In this document: one piece after another, positions 32,656-45,492 of the stretch
How the letters are laid out: every line of letters begins with the position of its first letter
Numbering within the stretch: position 1 is the first letter of the stretch
Assembly (NCBI RefSeq): GCF_018294505.1
Contig: NC_057801.1
Location: 195,436,139-195,500,138 of the forward strand
From: Triticum aestivum
Lineage: Eukaryota; Streptophyta; Magnoliopsida; Poales; Poaceae
Reading direction: 5' to 3'
DNA length: 64,000 bases
Notes under the pieces: model-generated
Databases searched by the model: none
What the model was told of the DNA's origin: nothing
Seen by the model: the letters and a program-made list of their open reading frames with translations, nothing else
Made by a program: the position numbers and the translations under genes

Positions 32656-35600
32656 TAATACGTCTCCAATGTATCTATAATTTATGAAGTATTCATGCCA
32701 TGTTTAAAACTATTTTATATGGTGTTAGTATGATTTGAATGGAACTTACCCGGAGTGACAGTGTTTTCAGCAAAACGACCGTGGTGTTGTTTTTTGTGTA
32801 GAAATCGAAGTTCTCCAAATGCAGCGAAACTTTTTAATGATTTTTTGGAAAAAGAGGCACTAGAAGCTTCGTGGGAGGGCCAGAAGAGCCCCGAGGTGGG
32901 CACAACAGCCCCCTCTGGCGCGCCCTGGTGTCTTGTGGGCCCCTCGTGGCCCATCTTCACGTGAAACCAATGCCAAAAAATCCTATAAATACAGAAACCC
33001 CCAGAAATTACTCTAGATCAAAAGTCCCGCCGCTGCACGCCTATGTATCCACGGAAAACCAATCTGGACCCTGTTCCGGCACCCTGCCGAAGGGGACAAT
33101 CATCACCGGAGGCCATCTTCATCATCCCCGCGGCCAACATGATGAGGAGGGAGTAGTCCACCCTCCAGGATGAGGGTTTGTACTTGTAACATCCCAAAAT
33201 TCTAAATTTTGGAATGTTCTAGTAATTAAGTAATAATGATTTCTTGTGTGATTTGTTGTGTGAAAGTGAGTGAAATTTGAAACTTTCTGAAAGTTAAATG
33301 AGAGGGAATAAAAGGACTTTCCCAAACCTTCATTTCTTGCATTTGGTTTCTGTGGAATCCCATTTTGAAATAATTCAACTCAGAAGCTTCGTGCCACTCA
33401 AGGATTTTCAAGAGGGAAGATAACATGACTTCTTCAAAATTGAAATAGAGTGGGAAGTAGGAGGCCACATTCAAAATGGCAATTGAGCCACTTTTGGTAA
33501 TACTCCATATGGGTTTCAAAATCTTTTCCAAAAATAAATAAAGAGAGAAGGTAATCTGACTCCTTCAACTATTGGAAATAAAAATGGGAAATGAATATTG
33601 GAACCAATTCAAAATGGTTTGAAAAATATTTGAATCCAATTGGAATAACCATTTTGGATTTTATTGAATTTTCTTTATTTGATTTTTTAAAAATTATTTT
33701 TCTCCTAAAATATAAATAAATGGAAAATAGGGTTAAATGATTCCATACAGTAGAAAAATGGAGAAAAATAAATTTGAAATCATTTTGGTATTTTAAAATT
33801 GATTTTATTGGGTTTTATTGCACTAGTAGCACTATTTGGTTTATTAGATTTTTTGTTGATTTTAGTTGACTCTAAGAAATAGTTCATATTGTAGGAATTG
33901 TCTGTCTGAAAATTTTGATATATAATATGCCTATGGAAATTTTGTTATTTTATTTTTCTTGTTCTGTTTTTCTTTTCTGTTTCTGTTTAAACAAAAAAAA
34001 AACGTATGTGCGGCCCATAACTAACTGTCGCCGACATGCGCAACACAGTTGACAAGCCGGCCCATATTTTTCCTCTTTTTATTTTCATTAAGGTTTATGG
34101 TTTTTTTCAAAGGAAAAAAATATTAAAAAAAAAACTTTGCGCGTGCCGCGGTCTACCGGCGAAGTCTTTTTTTAGGCCCATGCGATTCCCTCCCTTTTTA
34201 TTTGTTCGTCTACGTTTAGTCCCGCATTGCCTAGCCTTTGACCCCAAAGCCTCTTTTCCACCTATAAATATATACCCATAGAGTCTCCAATAATCATCCA
34301 CTGCGGGTAAAGTCAATATTTTGGTTTGACTAGCTTCACAAAAGAAAAATATATTTCTTCTCTCCGGCGGGAGTTTTGGAAGTTGTCCCCTCTCTCCGAA
34401 GTCGTCTTTCTCTATCTCATAAAGGTATCTTTCTTTGTATTTTTTATACTTCCATTGCTTATTATCTTTAGAGTAGTGTATGGTAGAATAATTAGATTTA
34501 TAAATTAATCCCTGTATTTACATTTTAAGACTAGAATTCTTTTAGCCATAGCTCTTTTTCTTCCGTAAAATAGCTTGATCCTGATTTTCAAATAGGCATA
34601 ACTTTTTACTCGTTCATCCAAATTAGACGAACGAACGCCAATATTTTCGTCTTGGTTCCACCTATCTAGTGAATCTATCAAATAAACTTTTTGCAACTTT
34701 CAAATTTGTTCAGATTCATACTCAAATTTCTTTCGATCATATCTTTTTATCCGTACCTCCGTTTCTGATGAACCCAACTGCATCGGATTCGTATTGAAGT
34801 AATCTTTCCGTTCGCACAATTAGTGTCATCTTTCCAACATTTTGATCTTAGCCAGTTACTCTACAAGTCCACCAAAGAGTTGTCACACAACTTTCTAAGC
34901 AGATTCAATGCCATATTGTATTTTGTATCTTTTGCTTCGTTATTTTGAATCTACCAATTCTTTTCGTACGTATTCATATTGACTTCCTGTAGTATCATTA
35001 GTTTCAACTTTTGATCCTTTCAAATTTGAACTTGAAGGTTCACTTGATCATATCTTGCAAACTGTAGTGCTTTTAAATTTGATTCCTTTTTCAAATTGAA
35101 TCCCTAGGCATATTCTAACATCTTGAGCCATCACCACACTTCTTCACCGAAATTAGGATCTGATCTTGCAAAATAATTTGATTTGGTTCTTTTGGAGTTT
35201 TTGCAATCTTCCTTTTCATTTTTGGGTCTTTGAGTGATTGCGTATGTGTGGATAAAATTGCTTACTTATGATAGATTGATCGGAGTGTGACAAGTAGAAC
35301 TATCTAGAATTATGAGTGCGAAGAATCTTCATCAACAATACAAGGCAAGTTCACACTTTGATCATACTTTTCAATACCCAGTTTTTACTATGCATTAATT
35401 TCACCCTCAAAGATTGCATGAGTTGAATTGGGAATTGGGCATTGCTATGTAGTTCATGAGGTAGGAACCTATGATCCTTGACACACCCCGGGATTAATCG
35501 TTATGTCATATATTGCTTAGCCATGATTGTAGACGGGGATTGGTATGTGAGATTCATGCAAGTTGTGAGAGAAATAATAATTAAGGGAAAGTTTTAAGGT

Positions 35601-37639
35601 GGCAACATTAACACACATCTGGGTGGAATGGTTGGGGCACCCTGGAGAACCTAGTGGCTTGCCCAGGAACCTGGAGAAACCAGTGCTTGCCCAAGTTAAT
35701 CCCGGAGTACCCGTGTGATTACCCTATGAAATGCCACCTAGGCTCAAAGGGATCATATAATATTTCATGCCTAGAAACTTCTGTGTGCAGCCATAAGCCA
35801 TTATGGGCTCTTGCATAGTTGAGTAAGTTGTGGGAAACCTTTCCATGATTGGCTAGCAGATGTAGGGGGACTGTAGGTGTACCAGCCTATCTATTGGCTA
35901 AGGGGACCTCTTCGGAAAGACTATGTCTCGATCATCCGCTTCTCAAACAACAAGCAGTGCGAGGAATTCAATGGAGGAGATCAAGTCTTGTGGGGAAAAG
36001 TGCGCAAACCACTGCAGAGTGTACATACTAATCATGATTAGTCGTGTCCCCGGTTATGGACAACTTTGAGTATTTAGAAGTGAATTATTGGTTGATATCA
36101 TCACTCTATTTAAATAATGTATTGGGTTATTAATAATTTGGAATTTTTGAGATTGAGTTGGAGGAACCTTCTCAGTATTGGCATAAACTTGGTAGTAAAA
36201 ATAAAATTGATTCCTTTGTTGTAGGGAAAAATTAGCTTCATGCAAAAATTAAACTTAGAGCCTCCACCAGCCAAATATGCATATAGAGATAGATATTTTC
36301 ATTATTATTCTATGGTGTGAAATTGCCAATACGTTCAACGTCCTGACCTACATGGCTACAACGTCTCATGTTGCAGGAATCTTACGACGAGTAGGTGGTA
36401 CGTTAGGGTTACGATGTCTACACTCATCTTTGCCGTTGGTGTTGTTGGGACTCCACAATTTTTGTTGTTACTTCCTCTATATGGATTGAGGTAATAGTAT
36501 TTACGTTACTTTTTACATGTGATTGCACTCTGTTATAAATCCTCGAGTACTATGTATGTCAGCATACCGATCCAGGGATGACACTTAAGCACAGAGACTT
36601 GATCCATTTGGGTCGGGTCGCTGCAGTACCTATAGCTATGTGTTTAATCTCTCTCTCTCTCTCTCGTGTTCATGAGATGGCACGATCTTGATGTATCGCG
36701 GGCTTTGTTCATACAGTTGGATCATATGGTGTTTTCCCCTCTCTATCTTGTTGTGATGAATTGAGTTTTCCCTTTGAGATTTTGTTCTTATCGGATTGAA
36801 TACTTTTATGGATTTCAGAACACTTGAGGTATGTCTTGCTATGAATACCCATGGTGACAATGGGGTGTCATATTGATTCACTGGGTATGTGTTTTGGCAC
36901 TCTCGCGGATTCCCGAGGTGACATTGGTGTAATCTATGCATAGGGGTTGATGCATGTCTTCGTCCTTGTTTCTCCGGTAGAAATCTTGGGACACTCTTTG
37001 AAGTTCTTTGTGTCGGATTGAGTATTATAAATTTGAATTTATTTTGGAATTATTTTAGTATGAACTCTTGGATAGATTGATCGGGAAGGATAACTTGGTG
37101 TTATTTTATGACAACTCTTGGATAGATCGATCAAAAAGAATAGCTACAGACAATTTCTTATTATGTTCTCCGCTAGATAAGAACTTTGGAGTAATTCTTC
37201 ATCGCACTTTGAGGGATGGTTATATGATCCAATTATGTTAGATCCGTTGAGAGACTGCACTAGTGGAAGTACGAACCCTAGGCGTCATTTTCAAGCATTG
37301 CAATACCGTTTGTGCTCACTTTTGTTGATTGCTACCTTGCGGTTCTTATTTATTCAGATTATAAAGGTATATTTCTACCATCCATATTACACTTTTATCA
37401 CCATCTCTTCACCAAACTAGTGCACCTATACAATTTGCCATTGTATTGGGTGTGTTGGGTACACAAGAGATTTCTTGTATTTGGTTGCAACATTGTTTGA
37501 GAGAGACCATCTTCATCGCCTCCCACAGGTTGATAAACCTTAGGTCATCCACTTGAGAGAGATTTTCTACTGTCCTACAAAACTCTGCGCTTGGAGGCCA
37601 AACACGATTCTACAAGAACAAGTTGTGTAGTAGACATCA
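32656..37639 (+). repeat. Athila-type LTR shared by E and F, split by solo LTR G
   Basis: It starts at 32656 with taatacgtctcc (canonical TGATACGTCTCC, G-to-A at the second base) right after the polypurine tract of E. It is interrupted at 33184 and resumes after G at 36626, ending in tagacatca at 37639, 10 bp before a primer-binding site. The own sequence is therefore about 1.54 kb. It serves as 3' LTR of the body to its left and 5' LTR of the body to its right. A (CT)n tract near 36648-36664 is a simple repeat. ORFs in it are not genes. Confidence 0.8.
33185..36625 (+). mobile_element. Solo LTR G (3441 bp) of a TGTAACATCC-type gypsy family
   Basis: It starts TGTAACATCC at 33185 and ends gggtcgggtcgctgca at 36625, the same terminal signature as LTRs of element C, here in plus orientation. 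The flanks are gtact (33180-33184) and gtacc (36626-36630), a 5-bp duplication with one C-to-T difference. No internal sequence is present. A TATA-like tataaatatata near 34262 is in the sense direction. Internal landmarks shared with the C LTRs include the ggtggcaac..cacacatctgggtgg block near 35600. All ORFs inside are short and unsupported. Confidence 0.85.
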
Positions 37640-37649
37640 AGCTCTTTTC

Positions 37650-37667
37650 TAGCACCGTTGCCGGGGA
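37650..37667 (+). other. Primer-binding site of element F (decayed tRNA-Asp type)
   Basis: TAGCACCGTTGCCGGGGA differs from the expected TGGCGCCGTTGCCGGGGA by two G-to-A changes. It follows the LTR end at 37639 by 10 bp, as in element H. Confidence 0.75.
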
Positions 37668-37697
37668 GGTGAGTGCTTGAAGGTATATCTTTAGATC

Positions 37698-38520
37698 TTG
37701 CAAATGAATCTTTTAGTTTCTTATTTTATCACTAGTTCGGTTTATAAAAATAAAACTACAAAAAAATTGGAATTGAGGTGGTCCCATATTGTTTATCTTT
37801 ATAATGACTTTCCTAAAAATGATGGATCAGAAAATTGTGCTCAATTGATAGAAGAAGAATTCAATAAAATGTTTGGCACAATATCCATAAATGATGAGCA
37901 TGATTGCAATGTTGCTAGTATGAATCATTTGAATATTCGTGATGCTAGTGATATGCAAAGCCATAAGCTTGGGGATGCTATGTTTGATGAAGATGATATT
38001 TTTTTCTTCCTCAAGTTTGGATGAGAAAAATTATTATGACGATAGCATACCTCCTATTTATGATGATTATTTTGATGAAAGTGGGTTTGGAGAGGTCATG
38101 GCTTTATTTAGTGATGAATCCACTACTTTGGAAGAGGTTTGAATTGACTATGATAAAAAAGATTATTGTGATGACATATATGTTATAGAGAATAATGATA
38201 ACCATGAAACTTGTCATCATGATTTTAATGATCAAATTAATTATGCCAATAAAGTATCACAAGATAGTTATTTTGTTGAATTTGCTCCCACCATTATTGA
38301 TGAGAAGAAATTTGCTTATGTGGAGAGTAATAAAAGTTCTATGCTTATGGATCATGAAAAGAATGATTTATGTGATAGCTATATTGTTGAATTCATTCAT
38401 GATTCTGCTGAAAATTATTATGAGAAAACATCATATGCTTCTACATACCTCAATAATATCATGTTTCCACTCTATGTGTTGAAAGTTTTGATGTTATGCT
38501 TGTTTTTCTTCCTATGCTAG
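37698..38520 (+). pseudogene. ORF region of non-autonomous Athila-type element F
   Basis: Plus-strand pieces 37698-38024, 38020-38142 and 38150-38520 form one tyrosine/aspartate-rich protein broken by frameshifts and stops. Recognisable stretches are NDFPKNDGSENCAQ, EKNYYDDSIPPIYDDYFDES and ENYYEKTSYASTYLNNI. I recognise it as the ORF of the non-autonomous Athila derivatives abundant in Triticeae, where it replaces gag-pol. I know no biochemical function or conserved domain for it. It sits 30 bp after the primer site, supporting its place as the first ORF of the element. Confidence 0.55.
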
Positions 38521-38602
38521 TTGATTCTTGCAACCATAAATTGTTTGCTTACAAAATCCCTATGCTTAGGAAGTGGGTTAGGCTTAAATGTGCTAGTCAT
38601 AT

Positions 38603-39075
38603 TGTCGGTGTCAAAACCGGTGGATCTCAGGTAGGGGGTCCTGAACTGTGCGTCTAGGCGGATGGTAACAGGAGACAAGGGACACGATGTTTTTACCCAG
38701 GTTCGGGCCCTCTCGATCGAGGTAAAACCCTACTCCTGCTTGATTGATATTGATGATATGGGTAGCACAAGAGTAGATCTACCACGAGATCAAGGAGGCT
38801 AAACCCTAGAAGCTAGCCTATGGTATGATTGTTGTTCGTCCTATGGACTAAAACCTTCTAGTTTATATAGACAGCGGAGAGGGCTAGGGTTACACAGAGT
38901 CGGTTACAATGGTAGGAGATCTACATATCCGTATTGCCAAGCTTGCCTTCCACGCCAAATAAAGTCCCATCCGGACACGGGACGAAGTCTTCAATCTTGT
39001 ATCTTCATAGTCTTGGAGTCCGGCCAATGATGATAGTTCGGCTATCCGGACACCTCCTAGTCTGGGAATCCATCA
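38603..39075 (-). repeat. 3' LTR of element A
   Basis: 473 bp, starting tgtcggtgtcaaaaccgg on the plus strand and ending ggaatccatca. It aligns without length change to 61371-61843, with several C/T and G/A differences (for example ggtggatctcagg here versus ggcggatctcggg there). The leader 39076-39620 between it and the plus-strand gene has no supported ORF other than upstream parts of that gene's frame. Confidence 0.93.
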
Positions 39076-42000
39076 GTAGCCCCTGAACCAGGCTTCAATG
39101 ACGTCGAGTCCGACGCGCATATTGTCTTCGGCATTGCAAGGCGGATTCCTCCTCCGAATAATTCATAGAAGATTGTGAACACCAGGATAGTGTCCGACTC
39201 TGCAAAACAAATTCCACATACCACCGTAGAGAGAATAACATTTACACAACTTCAATCTGCTGACGTATTTTGTAGCATGACGTCACGCCACGGCCAAGCC
39301 TTTACTCGAATTGTTTTTATTGTTCCACCTCAGCGCGTTTAGCGAAGCGGTTTCCTTGGCACGTCTTATCAAAGCAGAGATTGTGTCCCCTTATTCCAGG
39401 ATTCTCATCAATACGGACGTGGGTAACCCAACCGCGCCCGTTGCCACGCCCCCTCTATCAAAGGCGAGTTCCAAACGGTCACGGGGACGGCTCTTGGTAT
39501 TCTACCCCTTTATAATGAGACCAAGGCCTGTTCCTTTTCTTCGATCCTTAATCGAATCCGCCCCTTGCCCCGAGTTCCAACACCCAAGGCTCCAGATTCG
39601 GGCGCTTTGGACCATCGAAAATGTCCGGCTCCGACCTACAGGGCCGGTGGATGCCCTCTTCCGTCACGAAAGAGGACGTGCTAAAGCTGAGAGAAGCCAG
39701 GTATCTAACCTGTGAGATTTTGCATAGGCTGCTCGCCCAAGGGCAAGTCATTCCCACCCCCGAGCCTGGCGAGAGCGTGGTGTTCGTGTCTCACTTCTAT
39801 CGGGATTTAGGCTTCTCGATGGACCCCTTCGTTAGGGGGCTCATATATTATTACGGGCTGGAATTCCATGACTTGGTTCCGGAGTCCATCCTCCACATCT
39901 CATTGTTCATTGTTGTCTGCGAAGCCTTCCTCCGCACTACCCCTTACTTCGGATTGTGGCTCAAGACCTTCAACGTGGAGCCGAAGATGATCGAGGGGCG
40001 ACAGGCAGAGTGCGGAGGGGCAGTTATAAGCAAGAGGGCCGATGCTCCATGGCCCGAGGGCTCTTTTCAAGAGGAGCTTGGTTTGTGGCAATAGGAGTGG
40101 TTCTACCTCACCGCTCCCAAGGGCACCAGGCAGGTGGCGCCACCTGCCTTTCGCTCGGGCCCTCCACAACGGATGGCGTTCTGCCCTGCAAGGACGTGCC
40201 ACTACTGCAGGGCCGCATTCGAGACCTCCAAGAATGGGATATCAATCTGGTTGTAGTGGCACAAGTCATGCTGATTCGGCGCCTTCTGCCCTGCAAACGT
40301 CGCCCCCTTCGCCTGTGGGAATTCAATCCAGAGGGACCGCGAGCTCTTCAACACTTCATGGGTGCGACACCCGTGGAGATGTATAAACTGTTCTTCGGAT
40401 CACAGGAGATGTGTCCGGACTTGACCGAGGATGCTGGCCTAAGCTGCAATCGCTCGGATACTCAAGTAAGTAGTCCTGTGTCCGGACATACCATCTGTTC
40501 ATTTATCATACATTTGCCCTTTAACCAGCTATCCCTTGAACAGGAGTGGATAGCGAAAGCAAAACTGATACGGTGTCCGGCCCCCCTCCCAGAGACCACA
40601 CTGGATCCCGTGTTTGTTAAGATGCTGGAGGTAGCGCCTTCAGAAGAGGGCGAAGGTGAAAACAGGAAAACTACCGCCTCCGCTAAAGAGGCTCTCAAGA
40701 AAGGGGGGATCGAGAATCCCTCCCTCCAGGGGGAGAAGAGGACCGCTTCCGAAGATCCGGAGGCCAAGGCCTCAAAGCGGGGGAAGAAATCTTCACCGGA
40801 GGGTCCTGCGCCAGGAGAGGCCCCGGCCGCACTATTTCCCCAAGGGAATCAGCCCTCCAGCGAGCCGTAAGTAGAAAAAGGGGAGTTTTGTAATAAGGGA
40901 CATCCCTGTTTTTATTTCCGAGGATAACCGAAGTTCTTACCTTGTAGTTCGGATCTCAGCCCTTCTCAGCAGAGCTCATCTTCGGGGGATCTTCGTCCGG
41001 AGATAATGGAGAGCGAGATGCCTCCATCTACCGCACCGTCAGGCGGGGCGGACGACCCCAAGGTGTCGTCGTGGAGGGTCTCCCCGTGTCCGGCGGGGCC
41101 GGAGAGTTTGACACCAACTGGTGTACGGCCGGAGGAGCTGAAGGATCTGCTCGAGAGGGCATCTATCTCAGAAGATCACCGTACATTAATGAGTATGGTG
41201 ATTGAAAGGATTTCATCCGCTGAGAGCGGGTTGCATGAGGCCGTCAGAAGTTTACCAACGGGGTTTGAGGTATGTAAAAATGATATACCTGTTGACAGTT
41301 TTGCACATAGAGTGCGCCCTGTATAGACAGTAGCCCCTGAGACTCGGTACGTTGTCAAGAGCGACGGCGTGCCGAGGATCATAATCTCAGGTATAAAATG
41401 TCGCCCTTCCTATTCAGGTGGCGGAACGTTCGGTGGCAAGCCGGACTGATAGAGTTGCCGAACTGAAGCGGCAACTTGACGTTGCGGATGCGGATATCGC
41501 GCTGGTCAATAAACGACTTGACGAGTCACAAGGTATGTGGCTTCTCCGCGGACACCTCTATAAGGGGGCTTGATGCCCGCGCTTTACAACATGTATGCTT
41601 GATGCAGATGGCACCGCTGCTGTGGAGGAGCTTCGGGTGGAGCTTTCCCGAGCCAAGGAGCAAGCCAGAAAAAGTGATGTGGCTGCCTCGAAGGCGGCCG
41701 AAGAGCTAAAAGCCGAAAAGGCTGCTCACTGCCGAAGCAGGGAGGAGATGGCCGAACTGGCCGTGAAGCTGAAGGATGCTACCGACCGCTATGATTTTCT
41801 CGAAAGACAACGCCGAGCGGAGCAAGAGGACCTGAAGAAGGCCACTGCCGAAGCCAAAGATGCCCGCTCCGCGATGAGGGCTATAAAGGAGGAGCTGCGT
41901 CAGGCCAGGGATATCGCGGCTGGAAAGCCCTTTCTGCTGCGTAGGAAGTTCACGGACCCAAAGTATGCTCAGTTGGGTCAGTTGTGGGGTGCGGAGGATG

Positions 42001-42631
42001 CTTATCTGAATTTGGCGGCGAGTGCGGCGGACGTGGTCATGCACTTCCGAAGCCAAAAGGATCACGAAAGGGAAGAGCTTTTTTGGTCTCAATTCCATAA
42101 TCCGGAGCGTCCACTTCCGTTATGTCACATCCCTAGTCTGGTATGACTTAGACTAGCTAGCTATTTGTGCATCATATTTAAATTTCATTTAAATTTGAAA
42201 TGAGGATTGGTGGAACCCTCAGAATCATTTTTGAAAATGACCCAATTAAAAATTTCTCCAAAAGGGTCCAAGAAAATGCTCATGATGCCCTCTAAAAATA
42301 TTGGACAGAGATAAAAATCAAAACAATATTTTTAGGAGCTCATGGATATTTATTTTGGCCAATTGGATTAATTCGATAAATATCTGCATTGGAAAGATAT
42401 TTCTATATATATGAAATATGGTCCAAAAATTATGCCAATTATAAAAGAGCTCTGGAATAATACCATTAGCCCCTACAAAAATTGGCATAATAAAATTAAA
42501 TGATTTAATATATTTATTAAATCAAACAAATGTCAGAAAATTAGAAAAGAAAACAGAAATAAAAGAAGGAGGGGCTTACCTGGGGCTTCCCCTGTGCAGC
42601 CCAGCCGCAGCAGGCCGGCCCAGCCAACAGG

Positions 42632-42641
42632 NNNNNNNNNN
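42632..42641. other. Assembly gap (10 N)
   Basis: Ten N bases. The left flank is true 5' LTR of B; the right flank is the end of a different LTR copy. The size is nominal. Confidence 0.98.
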
Positions 42642-44314
42642 CTAGTTGTTTATCTTTAGTAGCCTCTCTTACCGGGAAATGTCTCCTAGTGTTTCCACTG
42701 AGCCATGGTAGCTTGCTACTGCTCCGGAACACTTAGGCTGGCCGGCATGTGTCCTTCTCGTTCCTGTGTCTGTCCCTTCGGGGAAATGTCACGCTTTGAG
42801 TACCGGAGTCCTGTTAGCCCGCTACAGCCCGGTTTACCGGAGTCCTGCTAGCCCAGTGCTACAGCCCGGACCCACTTGCTGATGACCGACACGTTCGAAG
42901 CTGGGTCATGGATGCCTGTCCCTGTAAGTCTGTGCCACTTTGGGTTTACGACTAGTCATGTCAGCCCGGGCTCCTTATCATATGGATGCTAGCGACACTA
43001 TCATATACGTGAGCCAAAAGGCGCAAACGGTCCCGGGCAAAGGTAAGGCGACACCCGTGGGGATACCGTGCGTGAGGCCGCAAAGTGATATGAGGTGTTA
43101 CCGGCTAGATCGATGTGACATCGAGTCGGGGTCCTGACATCTTTATTGTGGCATGATTGTTCATATACAAATGATTCAAGACAAAAGTTCATAAAACATA
43201 AAAATAGTAATACTTCAAGCATACTAACAAGTAATCATGTCTTATCAAAATAGCATAGCCAAAGAAAGCTCATCCCTACAAAATCATATAGTTAGGCCAT
43301 GCTTCATTTTCATTACACAAAATACGCCCATCATGCACAACCCTGGTTTCAGCCAAGCAATTGGTTCATACTTTTTAACGCGCTTCTGCTTTTTCAACTC
43401 TTACGCAATACATGAGCGCAAGCCATGGACATAACACTATATGTGGAATAGGGTGGTGGTTGTGAAGACAAAAAGGGAGAAGATAGTCTCACAATAACTA
43501 GGCGTATTAACGGGCTATGGGGATGCCCATTAATAGATATCAATGTGAGTGAGTAGGGATTGCCATGCAACGGATGCACTAGAGCTATAATGTCACATCC
43601 CTAGTCTGGTATGACCTAGGCTAGTTAGCTATTTGTGCATCATATTTAAATTTCATTTAAATTTGAAATGAGGATTGGTGGAACCCTCAGAATCATTTTT
43701 GAAAATGACCCAAATAAAAATTGCTCCAAAGGGGTCCAAGAAAATGCTCATGATGCCCTCTAAAAATATTGGACAGAGATAAAAATCAAAACAATATTTT
43801 AGGAGCTCATGGATATTTATTTTGGCCATTTGGATTAATTCGATAAATAATTGCATTGGAAATATATTTCTATATATATGAAATATGGTCCAAAAATTAT
43901 GCCAATTATAAAAGAGCTCTGGGATAATACCATTAGCCCCTACAAAAATTGGCATAATAAAATTAAATGATTTAATATATTTATTAAATCAAACAAATGT
44001 CAGAAAAAAATAGAAAAACAGAAATAAAAGAAGGAGGGGCTTACCTGGGGCTTCCCCTGTGCAGCCCAGCCGCAGCAGGCCGGCCCAGCCAACAGGCGGC
44101 CCAGCCCACCTGCCCCCCCCCCTCCTCTGTCGTCTTCCTCCCCGACAGGGGAACGGCGTGTGCCCGACGCTCGCCGGCATGCGCGCGCGCCACCTCCCCC
44201 CCTGCTGGCCACCTCCTGCTTCCCCGGACTCCCTCGATGCCCCGGACGAAGCCACGCAGCTGCCCCGCACCGCTCTCACTCTCCCTCGCCCTCCTCTTCT
44301 CCCCCTGCTCTCTC
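42642..44314 (+). other. Alien contig inside the 5' LTR of B: LTR end, 451 bp of other DNA, LTR start
   Basis: 42642-43139 is the last about 498 bp of a B-family LTR but differs from both B LTRs by about 5%. 43140-43590 is DNA not seen elsewhere in the window, non-coding, probably another transposable element. 43591-44314 is the first 724 bp of another B-family LTR, again divergent (tgacctaggctagttag versus tgacttagactagctag). Its last 90 bp (44225-44314) repeat the 90 bp after the second gap (44325-44414), so an overlap was left unmerged. It most likely comes from elsewhere in the genome. Confidence 0.78.
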
Positions 44315-44324
44315 NNNNNNNNNN
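44315..44324. other. Assembly gap (10 N)
   Basis: Ten N bases between two near-identical 90-bp segments. Predicted proteins spanning it are artefacts. Confidence 0.98.
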
Positions 44325-45485
44325 GGACTCCCTCGATGCCCCGGACGAAGCCACGCAGCTGCCCCGCACCGCTCTCACTCACCCTCGCCCTCCTCTTCTC
44401 CCCCTGCTCTCTCTCCCTCTCACCCGAGAACCACCGCCGCCGCCGACGGGCATCACCGTAGCCACCGCCTCTCCCTCGCCTCCCCGTCATCCCCAAGAGC
44501 TCCGCCTCGTCGCCAGCTACCTCCTCGCCGAGCCACGCAAGCCGGAGTGCCCCGTGGAGCCGTCGCCGTCGCCAAATTCGACTCCGGCCGCCGTGGATCC
44601 TCGCCGGCGATTCGGGAGCTACCGGGCATCCCCGACCTCGCCCCCGCGCTCGCTGGTTCCGCGGTGAGCCCCCGCACCGAACCCCCTCCTCCCCGTGTCC
44701 GTTTGCGCCATCTAGGCCTTAGCTCCGCCATGGCCGAAGCTCGCCTCCGCTCGAGCTTGTCGCCGGCGTTGCTCCGGCGACCTTTTGGCCACGCCAGTGC
44801 ACCTAGCACTCTCGCCGCACCTCGTAGTGCCCCGCTAGCGCTCTAGTTCGCGCGGTTGCACGCTGCAGCCACGTCCCTGAACACAGCTGAGCTCCGGCCG
44901 CCGCCGCAAGATTGCTCCGGCGAGCTCCGGCGCCCCCGCAGCCCCCCAACCAGCTCCCCTGGTTGCGGACGACGACGGGCTACGCCCCGGTGGTCTTCGC
45001 GCGATCAAACGCCGTCTGTAACGCAAGTCCGGCGAGTCGCCGCCGCGCTATTGGTCGCCGCCGGCCAGAACTCCGGCGGGCTGACGTGGCTTGTTAATTA
45101 GTCACTAATTCCCCACCCGCTGACGCTGACAAGTGGGCCCCAGGGCTTAGTCAAAGCTAACCAGCCCAGGTTTGACTCGGGGTTAACCCCCTGTCACTGA
45201 CGTGTGGGTCCCACACGTCAGATTTGACCTGGACAGCTGCGTTGACCAGCTGATGTAGTGATGACGTCATGCTGACGCAATTATTTATTTTCTGGAATTA
45301 AAATAATTCAGAAAATCCAGAAAATGTTTTAAACTTCAAAAATTCATAACAATTCAACCGTAGCTCAGATTTAAATAATTTATATACGAAAAATTATCAG
45401 AAAAATGCAATCTTTCCATCTGTATTAGTTTCATGCATGACAAACCAACTTATACATGCTGAATATGGGAAAACACATTAGGGCA

Positions 45486-45492
45486 TATATAA
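45486..45492 (+). promoter_or_regulatory. TATA-like box in the B LTR
   Basis: TATATAA, conserved in the 3' LTR (near 54501), lies in an AT-rich stretch after the GC-rich block and about 1.65 kb before a poly(A) signal. This is a plausible U3/R arrangement, but no transcript evidence is available here. Confidence 0.35.

Noticed and set aside
36648..36664. (CT)n microsatellite as a promoter element
   Set aside because: A simple repeat at a place where Athila-type LTRs commonly carry ctctctct; no further promoter context.
39621..40094. 157-aa ORF as a host gene
   Set aside because: It lies between the LTRs of element A and matches the transposon-associated Transposase_28 type.
44059..44846. 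ORFs of up to 228 aa crossing the N gap
   Set aside because: They include N bases and a duplicated segment; part of an assembly error.
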